DNA of 64,000 nucleotides from Acanthopleura granulata (GCA_016165875.1 JABBOT010000014.1:3834093-3898092), one strand, 5' to 3'. Positions 28,401 to 43,400 are shown, counted from the stretch's first letter. Notes: generated from the sequence alone by a model not told the origin. Made by a program: numbers and translations.

Positions 28401-31400
28401 TCACATACGCACACATACCATCTTACTGGATGGGTTTCTCTCGGGCCCTGCACGGTTTCCTCTGCCACTGTCATATAAATGAAATGTTCTTGTGTACGGC
28501 GTAAAACACGGATCAAATAAATTGAAATCACATTACTTGAAGACATGTGGTCTTCCATAAACAGCAGACTGCACAATGCAAGTATCATGAAACACTCGTT
28601 GCCACCAAGGCTAAAGGAAAAATGAAAGCAAGAAATGTATGACTCCCCTGTGCAAGGCCTGTATTGAATTCATACTTCAAGTGTCCTTCAATGGGAAGGC
28701 AGCGTATTTTATAACGCACTAGTATGAAGCAGGACCTTGAGCCATTGATAAAAATTGATTGTAGCGCAAAGTCTGCAATATTACAATGTAATGGTTTCTA
28801 CTGTACCATCGCTCTGTCTTTAATATGATGTCATTATGATGAGCCGGGAAAGGAACATTTGACGTCAATAAAAAGATGTCAAGGTCCTGCTAATGGGTGT
28901 TGGACCGGTTTCCCACTGAACAGTACGATATTGATACTAGGCAGACCAGCCAAGCTTCGTCTTATGTTGAGCAACTCAAAGGTAATGTGGACTACGGATG
29001 GACAAATTAAATGAATTCCATACAATTTGTTTCAACATGCAGAATTATATGGAACAGAAAACCAAACCAGTTTACCTTACTGTTGTTGACCATACCGGAC
29101 CCAAAGTTAATATGACCTAGATTTTCCACCATGATGGTGAGGACGTCTCCCTGTCGAGCAGACAGGGTGATGTTCGTGATGCTGTCTCGCATGATGATTC
29201 CTTGGAACATCTGCAAACATCAATGGCAGAACACGGTCTACTCTCGTTGTCAACGAATGGACTGCTATTGAGGCTTGCTTCCAATAAACTGAACTGGCGT
29301 TATTACTGATGGGATATTTGATGGGATTCACTAATTAATGTTTTTCTTCTCAGATCGTACACGGGAAGATCCGCAAGCAAACTGCGGGTTGCCATGGGTT
29401 TTCCCCGAGGCTCTGCCCGGGTTCCATAATGCTGGCTGCTCTCATGTGAGTGAAATATTCTTGAGTGTAGCATTGCACACCAATCAAATAAGTAAATTAT
29501 TTAAATAATGTTTAAGCCTTTGATCTGCAGTTTTCGAGGCAATACACTTGCAGATCTTTCTTTCCAATCTGAAGTTTTCTGAACCTCATTTCTCTGGCTT
29601 TTAGCGTATGCCTTGCACTTCAACTTCTTCAGCTGATTTGGCTCGGTCATTAGCTCAGGTAGTCCTGACAAGGTGGGGTGGTTGCCTCTGACCTCTCCAT
29701 CCAGAAATCTTAAAATTAGTGTATTTACCATAAAAATTTACCCCCCAAAATACATTTTTTTTTTGGTATCTAATACAGATAATACATTATCCTTTTGCTG
29801 TTGGACCTTTTTCAAACAGGTTGAGTGTACCATCCAACTTCAAAAAGCAACCCCCCAAAACACCTTAAAGGCTCAGGCGAAATTTTAGGTCAAAGACAGT
29901 ATTTTCTTAAAATAAATAAATTTTCTTTATATATTTTCTTAAAGTAAATAAATATTTTCTTAAAATAAATAAATTTATAAGACGGCTGTCTGTGGTCAGA
30001 TATACCCAGCATTTAAACAAAAGGCAACAATAAACGTCAAATTTGTTGTTTACCATAATGGCCACTACTTTGAATCAAAAAAGGGGGTTTTACTTGTTCA
30101 GCAATTGAATGGTTTTAGGAATTTGGACCAAATCAACTACTCACGGATTCTACATACACGTAACCGCGATCTCGCACACAGTCCAGTGCAAGCGTATCTG
30201 ATGTGAAGTCAGAGGTCAGTCTGGTGCTGTACTGAATGTATGCATAAGTCTGCAAAACACACAAAAACAAGGGAGATAACCAATGAAAGAATTTACGTCT
30301 TTGGCACATTTCTGAATTTAACAATTAAGACGTAGTATTGTCTACAAAAAAACAAAAAAAAAGCTGATTCCTTTAACGATGAACATTGAGTTTTATAAAG
30401 CAGTTGACTGCCTCGTTGGCCTGGTGGTCAGAGCATCTGCCTTGAGGTTGGCAGACCCGGGATTAATCCTGAGTTGGGTCGTACCAAAGACTTTAAAACT
30501 GGTACTTGCTGTTTCGCTTGGCGCTCAGCACTGAGAGGTTAGAACAAGAGAACAGGACTCGTCAGACCGGTGTCAGTATAATGTGACTCGGTGCGGTGTC
30601 TTGTCTGGTGTCTTCAGCATGATGTTCGAGTGCTGGCAGAACTTTGGCGGCATGGACTCAACCTGCCACAAGAAGACACAGTCTGGACTCATTCTAAGGA
30701 CCCCTTATCATCGTGTCACAGAAAAATTGTTAAGTATGACTTAAAACCCCAAACATACATACATGCATATATGTACATATATATATATATATATAAAGCA
30801 GTCTTATCATAACTCTATAGATCAAAGACTCTATAGTATATTCGAACAGTTTTGCTTGCGACATTTGTTAAACAGTAAATTTTCACACACTTTTCTCTGA
30901 CAATTTTTTATCAAAACGGTCCACTACGTTCAAGTTTCGGTGGTACAATCAAGACGACCGCTAACTATTAAAGGATGACACTGGGAAGTATTGGGCAACT
31001 TGTGGCAAAACAATACGGATTGAAGATTTAAAACCGACCTTCAAACTTTTTTTTTATGGAGTTTTTTAGTTCCGAGGTAATGAATTTTAAGGTAGTTCAT
31101 AACACAAACTAAATCATGGATAATAAATACCTCCCAGTAAAAGAGGACGTAACTGTGAAAAGAATTTTGATCAATCAGAATGTAGGATTATGTAAAGCCC
31201 GATTAGCTGATACGACATGAATCAGGCCCTCAAATCATTGCCACTGTGTCTTTTTGAATGTATATACCAGGAGTTATGTAGGTCACAGGGCACGAATTCA
31301 AATCGATCACAGATGGTTGGCTGCAGTCCCCTGTTTTGTTAGTGCACAGACAACAACAGAGAGTTGGCAGGATGCCAGAGTGTGCATGTCAAACACAGGC

Positions 31401-34400
31401 GGGCTGAATATCGCTAGGCATGCTACAAAGCGCAGGGCCCAATTCAGCACCCAGCATCCAGCATCGGCTCATTAAAATGTCAGCGTCTTCTGTGCTATGA
31501 GCCTACAGTGATGAAGCATATGTTTCTTACAGAGCGTTTAAAAAGTTATCGGAAGATGTTTTTTAAATCTTCAAACCTTACTCTACTACAATTTACGTTA
31601 ACCTTCCCCGGTCATCTCCTTTAACAAATTAAACAACCCAAGCTTAATCATGTTAATAACCAATGAACCCCGTGAGAAGTAAGGATAATGGAACACATTC
31701 AGGCCCTCGTTGTTGTGGTTGCAGGCCTGGTTGCAGATCAGGAGGTTTGTCAGGTGCATATTCCTGGCTTACTTACTCTTGGCCGTCTTTAAATGCTTCC
31801 TCTACCCAAACCTGAACCCTGCTGTGTGAGTTACAAAATGTTAAACACCAAATAAATAAATACTGGTAAATAACAGATAAATAAATAAACAAGAAAGAAA
31901 TACACAAAATGTACATAAATATGGAAAGAAAGAAAAAACGATATCAATACATAAGAAATAAACACCAAACAAATAAATATTGCTTAAATAAATAGATGAA
32001 TACAGCTATACATAAATACATAACAAAGAAAAACACAAAAAATGAATACATGTAAATGCATAAACAAACAAATAAATCCAGTAGTAACCTCTTCTGTTCC
32101 TACTTGCTCCATGGTCAGCGGATATTGTGATTTGATTGGCTGACCAAACCCCCCAGAAGTAATGACATCAGCTAATGTAGTTTGCTGAAATCAAAAGTGA
32201 AAGTGAAAGAATAATGAAGATATTACTGACTGGTGTATGGCAAGATACTGTGAATGACCCAAAAACGTCGTCTTCAAAAGTGCATTTTTAGGGACAAATG
32301 AACGTCATAAAATGGTGGTGGCACTTTTTTTAGTGGGATATCTTCCTACCATCCAAACAAACCTCAAACTGTCTTTCTAAAATCAAAAGAACTCCCAGAA
32401 TGAAGAAAAAATTAGCAACTTTATTTAGGGTATTTTTTGAGAACAACCTTGACGACAAATATGGCCATAACTTTGTTGAAGTACTACATAATTATACATA
32501 GAGTATATGGTGAACGATAGGATTTAGAACTCTTTTATACATTGGAACAAATATATAAATTTCCCATTTCCAACTGAATGGTTGAATGACTTATGTAAAT
32601 ATAATTCACTAATGATATACAATGTTATAGACACAAAAAGTATGATATTTAAACGTCACAAAAAACACTTCTGTTTATGTTGCTGAAAAAATACACGTCA
32701 TTTCTTTCAAGCAATTACAGAGATATATGTATGTCTATTTTAGTTTTAAGTATTTACACAGAAGCAGGTATTGCAGGATTTAGATTTTGTTCAAACAACA
32801 ATGGCAAAATGACTATTAAGGTAGGATTTACTTACAAGAGTCATATGCACTTGCCCATAATAGCCTTTGGCTGTAGACGGAGGGACAGGCACAGAGGGGA
32901 TTGTTCTGTACTAAAATCATCAAAAATAAAAGAAAAGACTTAACAATATTGGCGTGATTCTTGATATGACAGCAGGCAGCAATATGGTGAGAGGAAACTA
33001 GGCAAAGTCTGGGGACGACCATCTGCTGGTTGCCGGTGGGCTTTCCCACGTGTGACTGGAGATGAAGCCAGCCTGGGTGGGGAGCCATGTCAGGTGTCTT
33101 CGGCATGATATTCCAGTGGCAGCAGCACTTTGGCGACATGGACAGTATATACACATGCTAAGTATTCCTTGTTGTCGCTGAGAAAAAATGTTGCCTATGA
33201 CGTAAAAACCTAAGCATACATACATACACACACTAACGTTTAGCCCTCAGACACAGTGACCCCCATAAGTGGCACAAGTGACAAATACTTCAGCATGTTG
33301 TTAAATACCAATGGAATAAAGAAAATACATATACTGTTCTCTACATACATGAGTGGCTTACTCTAGAAATGACTTCTCGTATCTGTTTGTATTTCTCTGT
33401 GATATCGCCAGCCTCTGTTAGCGGGGCGTCATAGTCATAGCTTGTGATGTGCGACTGTATTGGAGAGTAATTGGCACCTAGAGGGAGGACACAGGTGTTC
33501 TGTTACAATAAACAACACATACAGGTACGCAACAATGTGAGTTCAATACCCACAGGCGTCACACCAAAGAAATTCAAAATTTACTTAGAGATAGACAAAA
33601 ATGAAATAAATGCCTCTCTGATCGTGCTAGAAAGGTGTATAAACTAATTAGATATTCCAAATGATGCATTTTAATATAAAGCTTCCAACAAATTCTATAT
33701 TCATACATCACGTACCAAAACAGCAAATGGTTTCACATACACATCCATATCAAAAGAACAGTCTATCTTCAAGTAAAGTATGCAGCATTTAAAAGGACAT
33801 TTTGTGCTGGTTTTCGGGTGTTTTTGCTCTAGATTTTTGGACAATGAATAAAATGCAAATAAAACCACGGGTACCACAGGTGGACTTGTTAGACCCTACT
33901 GAACGAGCTGTAGCACAGCATCATCACCCACTCCATAAAAGTAGCGGCTAAAGATCCCCTGATTGCTGCATTTCACTGTTCAACATGAATATTTATTTAT
34001 TTATTTGATTGGTGTTTTAACTTAATATTTCACTTATGCGATGGCGACCAGCATTATGGTGGGAGGAAACCTGGCAGAGAGCGGGGGAAACCCACGGCCA
34101 TCTGCAGGTTGCTGGCAGACCTTCCCACTTACGGCCGGACAGGAAGCCAGCATGAGCTGAACTCACAGTGACCGCATTGGTGGGGGGCTTTGGGTCATTG
34201 TGCTGCGATAGCGCGCTCACCGACTGAGCCACGGAAGCCCCCTCAACATGAATATACATATCTAATACCACATCTATATATGTATTTAATGTGCAAATAT
34301 AACAGTTTGCTTGGCAGCCAAAAAAAAAAAAAAAAAAAAAAAAATCTTGTGAAGTCAATGTGCTTCAGACTGCTTATGGCCAGAGAAGTCCAGCATAGAA

Positions 34401-37400
34401 GATCAATATTTGCCTGCATTTCATTCACAGTAAAAGCCTGTAAAAAAATTGTCATGAAAACCATATTTGCAATCAGCATAAGGTGGCCTTTCAGCATGTT
34501 CACAGGATGCGTACTTTATTAAAAGATAATCTCTTCCTTCAACAGATGTATGGATGGGCCTATAGAAAGCTAGAAACACTTACCATTTGTGTAGCCAAAA
34601 TTAGTGCCCCCATGATACATGTATCTGAAAAAAAAAATTCCAGTACTGAAATTCCATTACATTTTTTTACCCAAATCCTCCATAATAAATATATATATAG
34701 GACACATCAATATATAAAACATATTGTGCTGAAATTGTTACGGACACATGTTATATTTAAGTATGTACTTAAATAGAGAAAGACCTATTTTATTCATTGA
34801 TCCCATACACAAGAGCTTTTGGTTGGTGTCCTCTTACATCAAGGTTGTCTAGATGACAGAGGTCACATCAGGCCTCACCAAAGAGGTCACAGGGTTAAAT
34901 GCTGCTGCCTTATGGGTTTTGTCATATACTTCTCAAGAGGCAGCATTGAACTTCAGACACTCCAGTCAATTTACTCCAGCCACAATGACCTGGCCGAATC
35001 CATTTTTGCCATAAAAACCAACGAAATAAATAACAACCTGTACATGCTTTCATTCATCAGAAATCCTGCATCAACAATTGTGTATTTTTTCAACTTAGCT
35101 TAAATAAAACATAAATAATACCACTGACATGTTGACATTTGCGTCCGCCTGTAACATCAGGTCTAAGGAATACGCAAACTGTGAACCATTGACTCGAGCA
35201 AATGCCTGACCCCAGTGGTCCAGCCAGCCTGAATAGAACTCCGAGCACACCTGAAAAAAGGACAACAAACACCCTAGTAACATCTAATTCAACATAACAC
35301 GTACCCTAAATGGCCTCAAATTTCATCCATGACTACATGTAAGTTGCTTGGCTTTTCATGATTCAGAGAGTTCCACACTCTGTTGTTGTTAGAAAGTAAT
35401 TCTGAGGTTTGTTTCGAATGTTGAATGATACCCTACTGGAAACATGTAAGTTTCATCACCAGAAATAAAAAAATTTATGACATTAATTTGCCTCTGAGGT
35501 TGCACTTTTTTGGACAAAATTTTAGGCCATTTACAGTAAGACAGTACAGCAATTCAGTTGAAATTGTTTCTATATGTAATTAAAAAGCAACCCAATGAAG
35601 AATATAATATTAAAACCAATGTTATTATTGTGATCTTTATGATTATTATCATTTTTTGTTGTTGTTGTTGTTGTAATTTTCATACAAATTCTTTTCAAAT
35701 TCTTTTGAAGGGTTTAGAGTTAGTGCTACATTTAAAACAAACAGTCGTCGGTAAAGTCTTTCAGTCTTTCATCGGTGCACCTGTCCCTCATTAGGTCTAC
35801 AACACACTTCATTAGAACGCTGGCTTCAATATAACACAGTCACAAATGTGCCTCGCAAATTTTTCACCAAGTTGTTGTTGCACACATCTGTCAAAAGTTT
35901 CAAAACCTCCAAATCTTTTTATCTTCTCTGAATTCAGAGGCTTTATAATCATCAAGATATTATTCAATTATCGCCATGACAATAAGCTGATTTGACTTAG
36001 AGTTGATATCCACAATCTCATTATGTTCATTCTTATATTATAATGTCACAAATCACCAAAGATTAACGAACTTCACATAATACCCTTAACTTATAACACA
36101 GTATGCAGATTTGTCCCCCAACAGCAGCACTGTAATGAAGGTTAACTGTAATGTTTGGGGTTTAATTTCTGTATCAACTTTACATCTGCCATTTTAAGAT
36201 GCTGTCTCCTTGTGAACCATATATATAATACTGCTGCCTCACTAGAATACCATGTCAGAGACACTAGCACCCCACAGAGTACACTGACATGACTGACACT
36301 GAGCAGATCAGTAGTATTCCCCCCCCCCCACTCCTCCCCCCATGCTGAGAACCTAGCCATGATAGTCTGACACTTTGATGCTCAGTCTGTTGTCTTAAAA
36401 CATACATACAAATACATAAACGATTGCAGGGGCCTTCATGGTCTACAATCAAGTAAATAAAGAAGTAAGACATTTCTTACATTTTACATTTTACAAAAGT
36501 ACTATTTTGGAAAAAGAAACCTACAACTTGGAAATTTGTTTTTTGTGGTACATATTATAACTGGGTACAAAAAATTTTAATGAACAGCTTAACCAACAGA
36601 GCAGGTTGTGGCAGAGTGATTCAAGTGCGTGCCCTTCAATCAATATGACACAGGTGTAGGTTCAAGCCCAACCTTCGAGTGTGAATTTGTACACTTTCTT
36701 GACATCACTGTAGGTAGAGCCCTGGTCACAAGAGGTCGCCAAGGTTCATGCTGCCATTTGTGTACTTTTATGTCACTTGAAACCCAATTTTCTTCCACCT
36801 AAATGGTGTATATCCCTTTATGATGGATGTGGGAAAGTAACTTGCCAAAGGTTGGTGGTTTAGCCCTCCATCTTTAATGTGGCAGCTAACAGCCATCAAA
36901 TACACAAATTTAACCAGCAGTATTTTTTTGGAACGGTTCTGACAGTTGATTAATGTACATATACCCCATCCCACTCCTCCAATATCACTTCACATACTCA
37001 CCAAAGGCCCTTTTGGTTCAAACTTCCTTTGGGTAACTTTAAAAATACCAGCAGGGTTTACTGTCCAAAAATAAAAACAAAAACAGAAACTTATTTCTAA
37101 ATTGTGACGGAGACTATCTGCTCAACTTACAATTTCAAAAAAGACCAAAAAAATACCTGTTGCCTTCAACAAGTTGATTTGAACAGTGATTTATGCTCAA
37201 GCCAATGAATGTCGGTTTCACTTCAGTGGACAAAAGGCAGTTATGTTTTAAGGTAGGCAAAAACTCAGAAACTGCGTCTTCATAAAACAGATGCGGGCAT
37301 ACTTACATGAAATACCAAAGTCTACTGTGGTATAAAGTCCCTGCAATGTTCCGCATTTTAAATACGACACTCCAGCCCCGTCTGTCGTGAATAAGACCAC

Positions 37401-40400
37401 GTCATCTCCAAGGAGAGTCCGGAATTTCTTCTCCAGATACCTCATGTAGTCATAATCACAGGCAAAATAACTGCCGTACTCATTTTCTACCTGGCGGGGA
37501 AAAATGAAAAACGTGATATAATGCAAAAGAATGTTTCAGAATGAAAAGGGCATTCATGGACACGTGTGATCACAGCATTGTTGATGTTGTCAATAAGAAA
37601 AGTGACCACGCAATGCACATTACACATGGAAAAGCTTTTAAGTGTGTGTATCTTGCCAAACTTGGTGGCTTAAACCACAGCAATCCAGTTTCTTCTACCT
37701 CTAAAACTATACAGCCATCCTGTACATATACATTAAGTGAAAAATCATATGTTTGGCATTAGGAAACCACAACCAGGTAAATAAATAATTAAGTACACAC
37801 AAAAACGCTATTAGAAGAAGGTAACTATTGGTTACAGTCCTGCATTCACTGAAAAGGTGAGCCACTGTAAAGTGGAAAACACATAATACAAAATTGGGAA
37901 AAAAAGATAATCATCATTCAGCTTTTGTAAAAATTCACTTTTGCCAGGTGTGATTTAAAGTGTTTATTAATTGGTTCCATGGGGACGGTCTGCCAACAAC
38001 CTGCAGATGGTCGTGATTTTTTTTTCCCGGTTTTCTTCCACCATAATGCAGACTGCTTTTGTGTAAATGAAATATTCTTGGGTACGGTGTAAAACGCCAA
38101 TCAAATAAATAGATAAATATGAATGTTTTCTACGATTACCTGCACAGTGATGATGGGTCCTCCATTAGCGTAGAGGTAAGGACGGACCATGGGTAAGAGG
38201 ACATTTAACCATCTATCCACAGCCTCAATATAGTCTGCAGAGACAGAAATACAAAGCAAAATACACTTGCATACGCATGATAATTTTTTCAAATTATTTT
38301 CTATACCTGGAATTTTATGCAGAGCACAAGAATTTTCATTTCTAATGGTGACACCAGCCGTCACCTGGAAGATTCAACTCACCTGAGTTTTACGTCTAGA
38401 TTTCACACTTAGATTTACATTAGATTTTACACTCAAAGTATTTGATGAGTCACTCTACGTATGATATCAAAGTTTTAAATCTAAGCGTAAAATCTAGACA
38501 TAAAACTGAAGTGTCAGATGTAAACTAAAGGTACACTCTTAGCATAAGCTCAAACATCAAATCTATGCAAAAAACTTCAGCATCGTACCTCAGTGCAAAA
38601 TCTGAGCATAAAAAATCATAAAATTTCTGTGTCAGTATTGTCAAAACCAAGCATCATATCAAAAGTTCACACCTAAACACAAAATCACGGCGTAAAATAT
38701 ATTAAGCATCATATCAAAACCTTAATCATACGTGTGAGCATCATAGAAAGGTGTCGCATCTCACGATCATATCAAAGTGTTAAATCTAAGGATGAACAGG
38801 ACAGATGTACCTGTAAATACAACAGTCAGCAACATGTCGCATACACAAAGAGAATGCACATATACAATAAGAGTGATAGCATGCAGAGAAACTGACATGA
38901 CCCCTAACGATGTCAGACAGGACTTCTTATGATGCCAGACATGACTTGTAATGATGTAAGACTGGACTTGTAATGATGTAAGACTGGACTTCTAATGATG
39001 TAAGACAGGGTTTCTAATGATGTAAGACATGACTTCTAATGATTTCAGCTTTCCTTCAGAACACACCTCTATCCATTGTCCTCACGATCATATTTGGGGT
39101 TTCCTTCAATAGCCAGCCAGGTAGTCCACCCTGAAAAGTAAAATCAACACATTAGGCCATCCTTCAAATAATGTCTGCTGGACTTAACACAACCCTATAA
39201 GAAAAACAGAGTCAATTAGTAAGGAATGCCTTTTCTTTTTTTTTTTTTTTTTTTGAGTTAATATTCCAGCTCATGATAAAGATATTTATTTCGAAGAAAT
39301 TAATACGGGGAGAAAAGTGAAAAAAGACTTTGAGTAGGCACTGTTTTGGAGGGTAAGACGTGTTACAGCCAACAAACTTATTTTTAAGGATGGCCTTAGG
39401 CTTACCAGTATGTGGCATGTCTGGCCATTTATGTCAGAAGTCACTGTGCAGCCAAATTTGGCTCCATCACAGGTCTAGTTTTCAGGACAGAGCCACGCTT
39501 TTAAATGTTCCCAATTTAAAACTTTAAAATAACTTTTTGAAATCCCAGCTTTAGTATAATGATTTACAAATTCTTCAGCAGGTTGCTGACAGACCTTCCC
39601 ATGTACACATCAACTTGCATAGCCCTACATATAACATCATCAACTTACGAAGTCCCACTCAGCACAAATATACGGTCCTGGCCTGAAAACAACAAGCAGT
39701 CCCACATCTTGAGCAATTTTTAGAAACTCCTCAAGATTTCTTTTTCCAGTGAAGTTATAGTTCCCTGGACTCAGTTCATGGAAATTCCATGGCACATACC
39801 TGAAATTGAGGGTACAAAAATTCCTTGAAATTCAAGACTGATATAATGAGAGCTAAACCTGAAAACAGAACCTCATTTGTCAAAGGCTGCTAGCTGTAGA
39901 AACACCACTTATGCATCTTTTGCCAACGACTGCCTCTTTCAGTTTTACAGTACATGTTAACTTCAAGAGGGTGCAAAAAAAAAAAAACGATATTGAAAAA
40001 ATATTACCTGATGCAACTTACATGAATAAAAAATAGACTAATCACCAACACTGACACTAGACAAGTTTCCACATTTCAGAGTTTAATTTCTGAATCTCAA
40101 AAATGTCCTGTTAAGCAACTCAACAGAGTAACCATGCCAGGAAAAAACCTACCCTCAAGAACTTCACCGTCCCCACACCACCCCTCACCCATATCTCTCC
40201 GAGTCTCAAGTAGGTAACTGCACAGATATAACATGGAAGCCTTACACTTGTACTGCATTGAGTCCACCTGCATACATCTTCTCCAGCCTGTCCCTCCAGT
40301 AGATCGGCGGTACGCGGCTGTAATGAATGCTGCCGGAGATGTAGCGGAAAGGTTTGCCATCCTTGAGGAAGGTGTCGTGGTCGTAATCTATCACAAAGGA

Positions 40401-43400
40401 TCGCTCGCTCTCAACCTGCGATAAAACATGCAACCGTTCTAATGAGTACTGACATAAGCTTTTTACAGGAATCAAGAAACAGAAGAAACACATTACATTT
40501 ACACACCATTCAATTTGTTGAAAACATGTCACTTGTAAGACTTCAGTCAAAAAAGAAGAAGGCATTCAGAGAACCCAACCAGCTTGGCTTTTATAGCAGT
40601 CAACTAGATAATGCAATCAAAATAAAGATCAAAACCATATTTTAATATCACTGCTGTTAATTCCATTGGAGCTGAAAGGAAAAAGCTTAACCTTTCATCC
40701 GAATCCCTTAGACCAGGGAGCTAAAAAAAAGCTTAACCATCCGAATCCCTTAGACTAGGGAGCTAAAAAAAAGCTTAACCATCCGAATCCCTTAGACTAG
40801 GGAGCTAAAAAAAGCTTAACCATCCGAATCCCTTAGACCAGGGAGCTAAAAAAAAAAGCTTAACCATCCGAATCCCTTAGACTAGGGAGCTAAAAAAAAG
40901 CTTAACCATCCGAATCCCTTAGACCAGGGAGCTAAAAAAAAGCTTAACCATCCGAATCCCTTATACTAGGGAGCTAAAAAAAGCTTAACCATCCGAATCC
41001 CTTAGACCAGGGAGCTAAAAAAAAAAAGCTTAACCATCCGAATCCCTTAGACCAGGGAGCTAAAAAAAAGCTTAACCATTCGAATCCCTTAGACTAGGGA
41101 GCTAAAAAAAAGCTTAACCATCCGAATCCCTTAGACCAGGGATCTAAAAAAAAAAGCTTAACCATCCGAATCCCTTAGACCAGGGAGCTAAAAAAAAGCT
41201 TAACCATCCGAATCCCTTAGACCAGGGAGCTAAAAAAAGCTTAACCTTCATGAAAGCCCATTATACAGGAGCCACAAAAAAAACTTAATCTCCAATCCAC
41301 GTACGAAAGCACATTGTACAGGAACTAATGAAAACTCTTAACCTTCAATCCTGGTACATGAGTCCATTATGCGGGAGCCAATGAAAAAGCTTAACCTTCA
41401 ATTCATGTAATGAGAGCCCATTATACTGTAACTATGATAATGTTTAACCTTCAATCCATGATTGAAAGCCCATTATACCTGAGCGGAAAAAAATAGCTTA
41501 ATCTTCAATCCATGTATGAGAGCCTATCATATAGGATCTAAAAAAAAGTTTAACCTTCAATCCAAGTATGAGAGACCATTATACTGGAGCTACACAAAAC
41601 TCTTAACCTTCAATCTATGTGTGAGAGTTCATTATACAGGAGCTAAAATAGGCTTAACCGGACACTGATACCATCAGCGCCGCCAACACAACACTGACAC
41701 CCACACTTCCCATCTCTCACAATAACTTGCTTTACTTCATACGAGTGAGGTACAAACTGCCAGAGATCACTTGAAATCATTACGTACATGTACATGACCT
41801 GGAACATAGTGGGGACTTTTTAAATTTATTGGTTTGTTTGATTATTTCATTGGAGGTCTACAGCACAGTCATGATTCATTCAATAGAGAGTTTCAAGATC
41901 AAACTCTTTTATCGCTAAAGGTAAGAAAAGCCCTACTGTACCATGTGACCTGTCAAAAATGTTAGGCAACTATTTCTGATTACACTTACTATACTATTGG
42001 TGTCTGAGAAAAGTTTCAAAAAAGTTACTCAGACTAGATGTACAATAGGGAAATTTAAGGAGCTGGAATTTTTTTAATTTAAGAAGCTCCTGATTGAAGG
42101 AGAGGTTGTTTGCATCCTTACATGGCAAAACAGGTGATCAGTAAATAAAAATCAACAAAATTGCCTGACATTTTTGACAAGTCACATGACACAGGTGAAA
42201 TCTTCTCACCTTCTAAGACAAAAGAGTTCGAACCCTAAACTCCCCTATTATACGACATCATTCAGAATTATGGGAGGATGAAACCACTACCATCTGAAGG
42301 CTGATTGTTTCATGTAAAGCATTAATACACAAAAAATCTGACCAGAAGTCTTTATTTATTCATTTATTTATTTGATTTGTGTTATATGCCGTACTCAAGA
42401 TTATGGTGGGAGGAAAAGGGACAGGGCCCAAGGGAAACCCATGATCATCCGCAGGTTGCTGGTAGACCGTCCCATGTACAACCAGCATGAGCTGGACTTG
42501 AACTCACAGCGACCGCATTGGTGGGAGGCTTCTGGGTCATTATGCTGCACCACCATGCTAACCAACTGAGTCACGGAAGCCCAGCTGATTATTTAACATA
42601 AAGCATTAATACACAAAAACCTGTCCAGAAGTCTTTAACACAGGAAGCCTATTGGCTGTCCCATGTTAACCAGTGCTATGTGAGGCACACAAAGAGGAAG
42701 GAGATTGTGTCCACGATCTGTTTGAGGAATCCTCACTAGGAAGCTGAATGAAGACAAATGCTTGGTTAAATAAATTATATATAAATCATTACATTAAGCC
42801 AGACACCCCGTGTATCGCTATGCTTTGCTATGACTCTGTTTTCTCCCTTGATCAATCGACTAGGTGAATCTGTTCCAAACTTGAAAAGCCGTCATCGTTA
42901 TACACTCAGATGCTTGCCTGCTCGGGTCGGCAAAGAATTTATTCACGTGGTAATTTCGAACTTGTCAGTCAAATGTATTGAAAGCTCTTAAACACGTGGT
43001 GGGCGAACGTTACGAGTTGAGCGAGCCATGCAGGTCGAACAGAGCACGCCATGTCCGGCTCGTGTAATGTTTTGCAGCCACGGTATCATACATAGAACAT
43101 TAAAGTCTGCCTGGCCATGGGAGTTTTAATTCAGAGTACAAAGGCTGGGGTAAGTCTGGCCATCTTGCTCTGTTCGTACGTCTTCGGACTTGTTGAATGA
43201 TCAAGAGATTTCATCATATTTCATTCTATCTCCACGATTGGACGCTCCAAGAAGTATTCTAACATCAACTTAACACGGCTGCAGGCCAGCATCTGTCTGT
43301 TTATGGCTGTTTTATCCTAATCTCTACAGGTGTGGAAAGTTTGTTTGTTTTTTATTTTACCTGCCATCGGCCTGTGCCCGGACACATGTTGTTTCGTCTT

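Noticed and set aside
40242..40565. GLB1 starting at a methionine in the exon 2 read-through
   Set aside because: The frame is open upstream of exon 2 by chance. A proper acceptor at 40417-40416 and a signal-peptide exon at 44578-44507 that joins in phase fit better.
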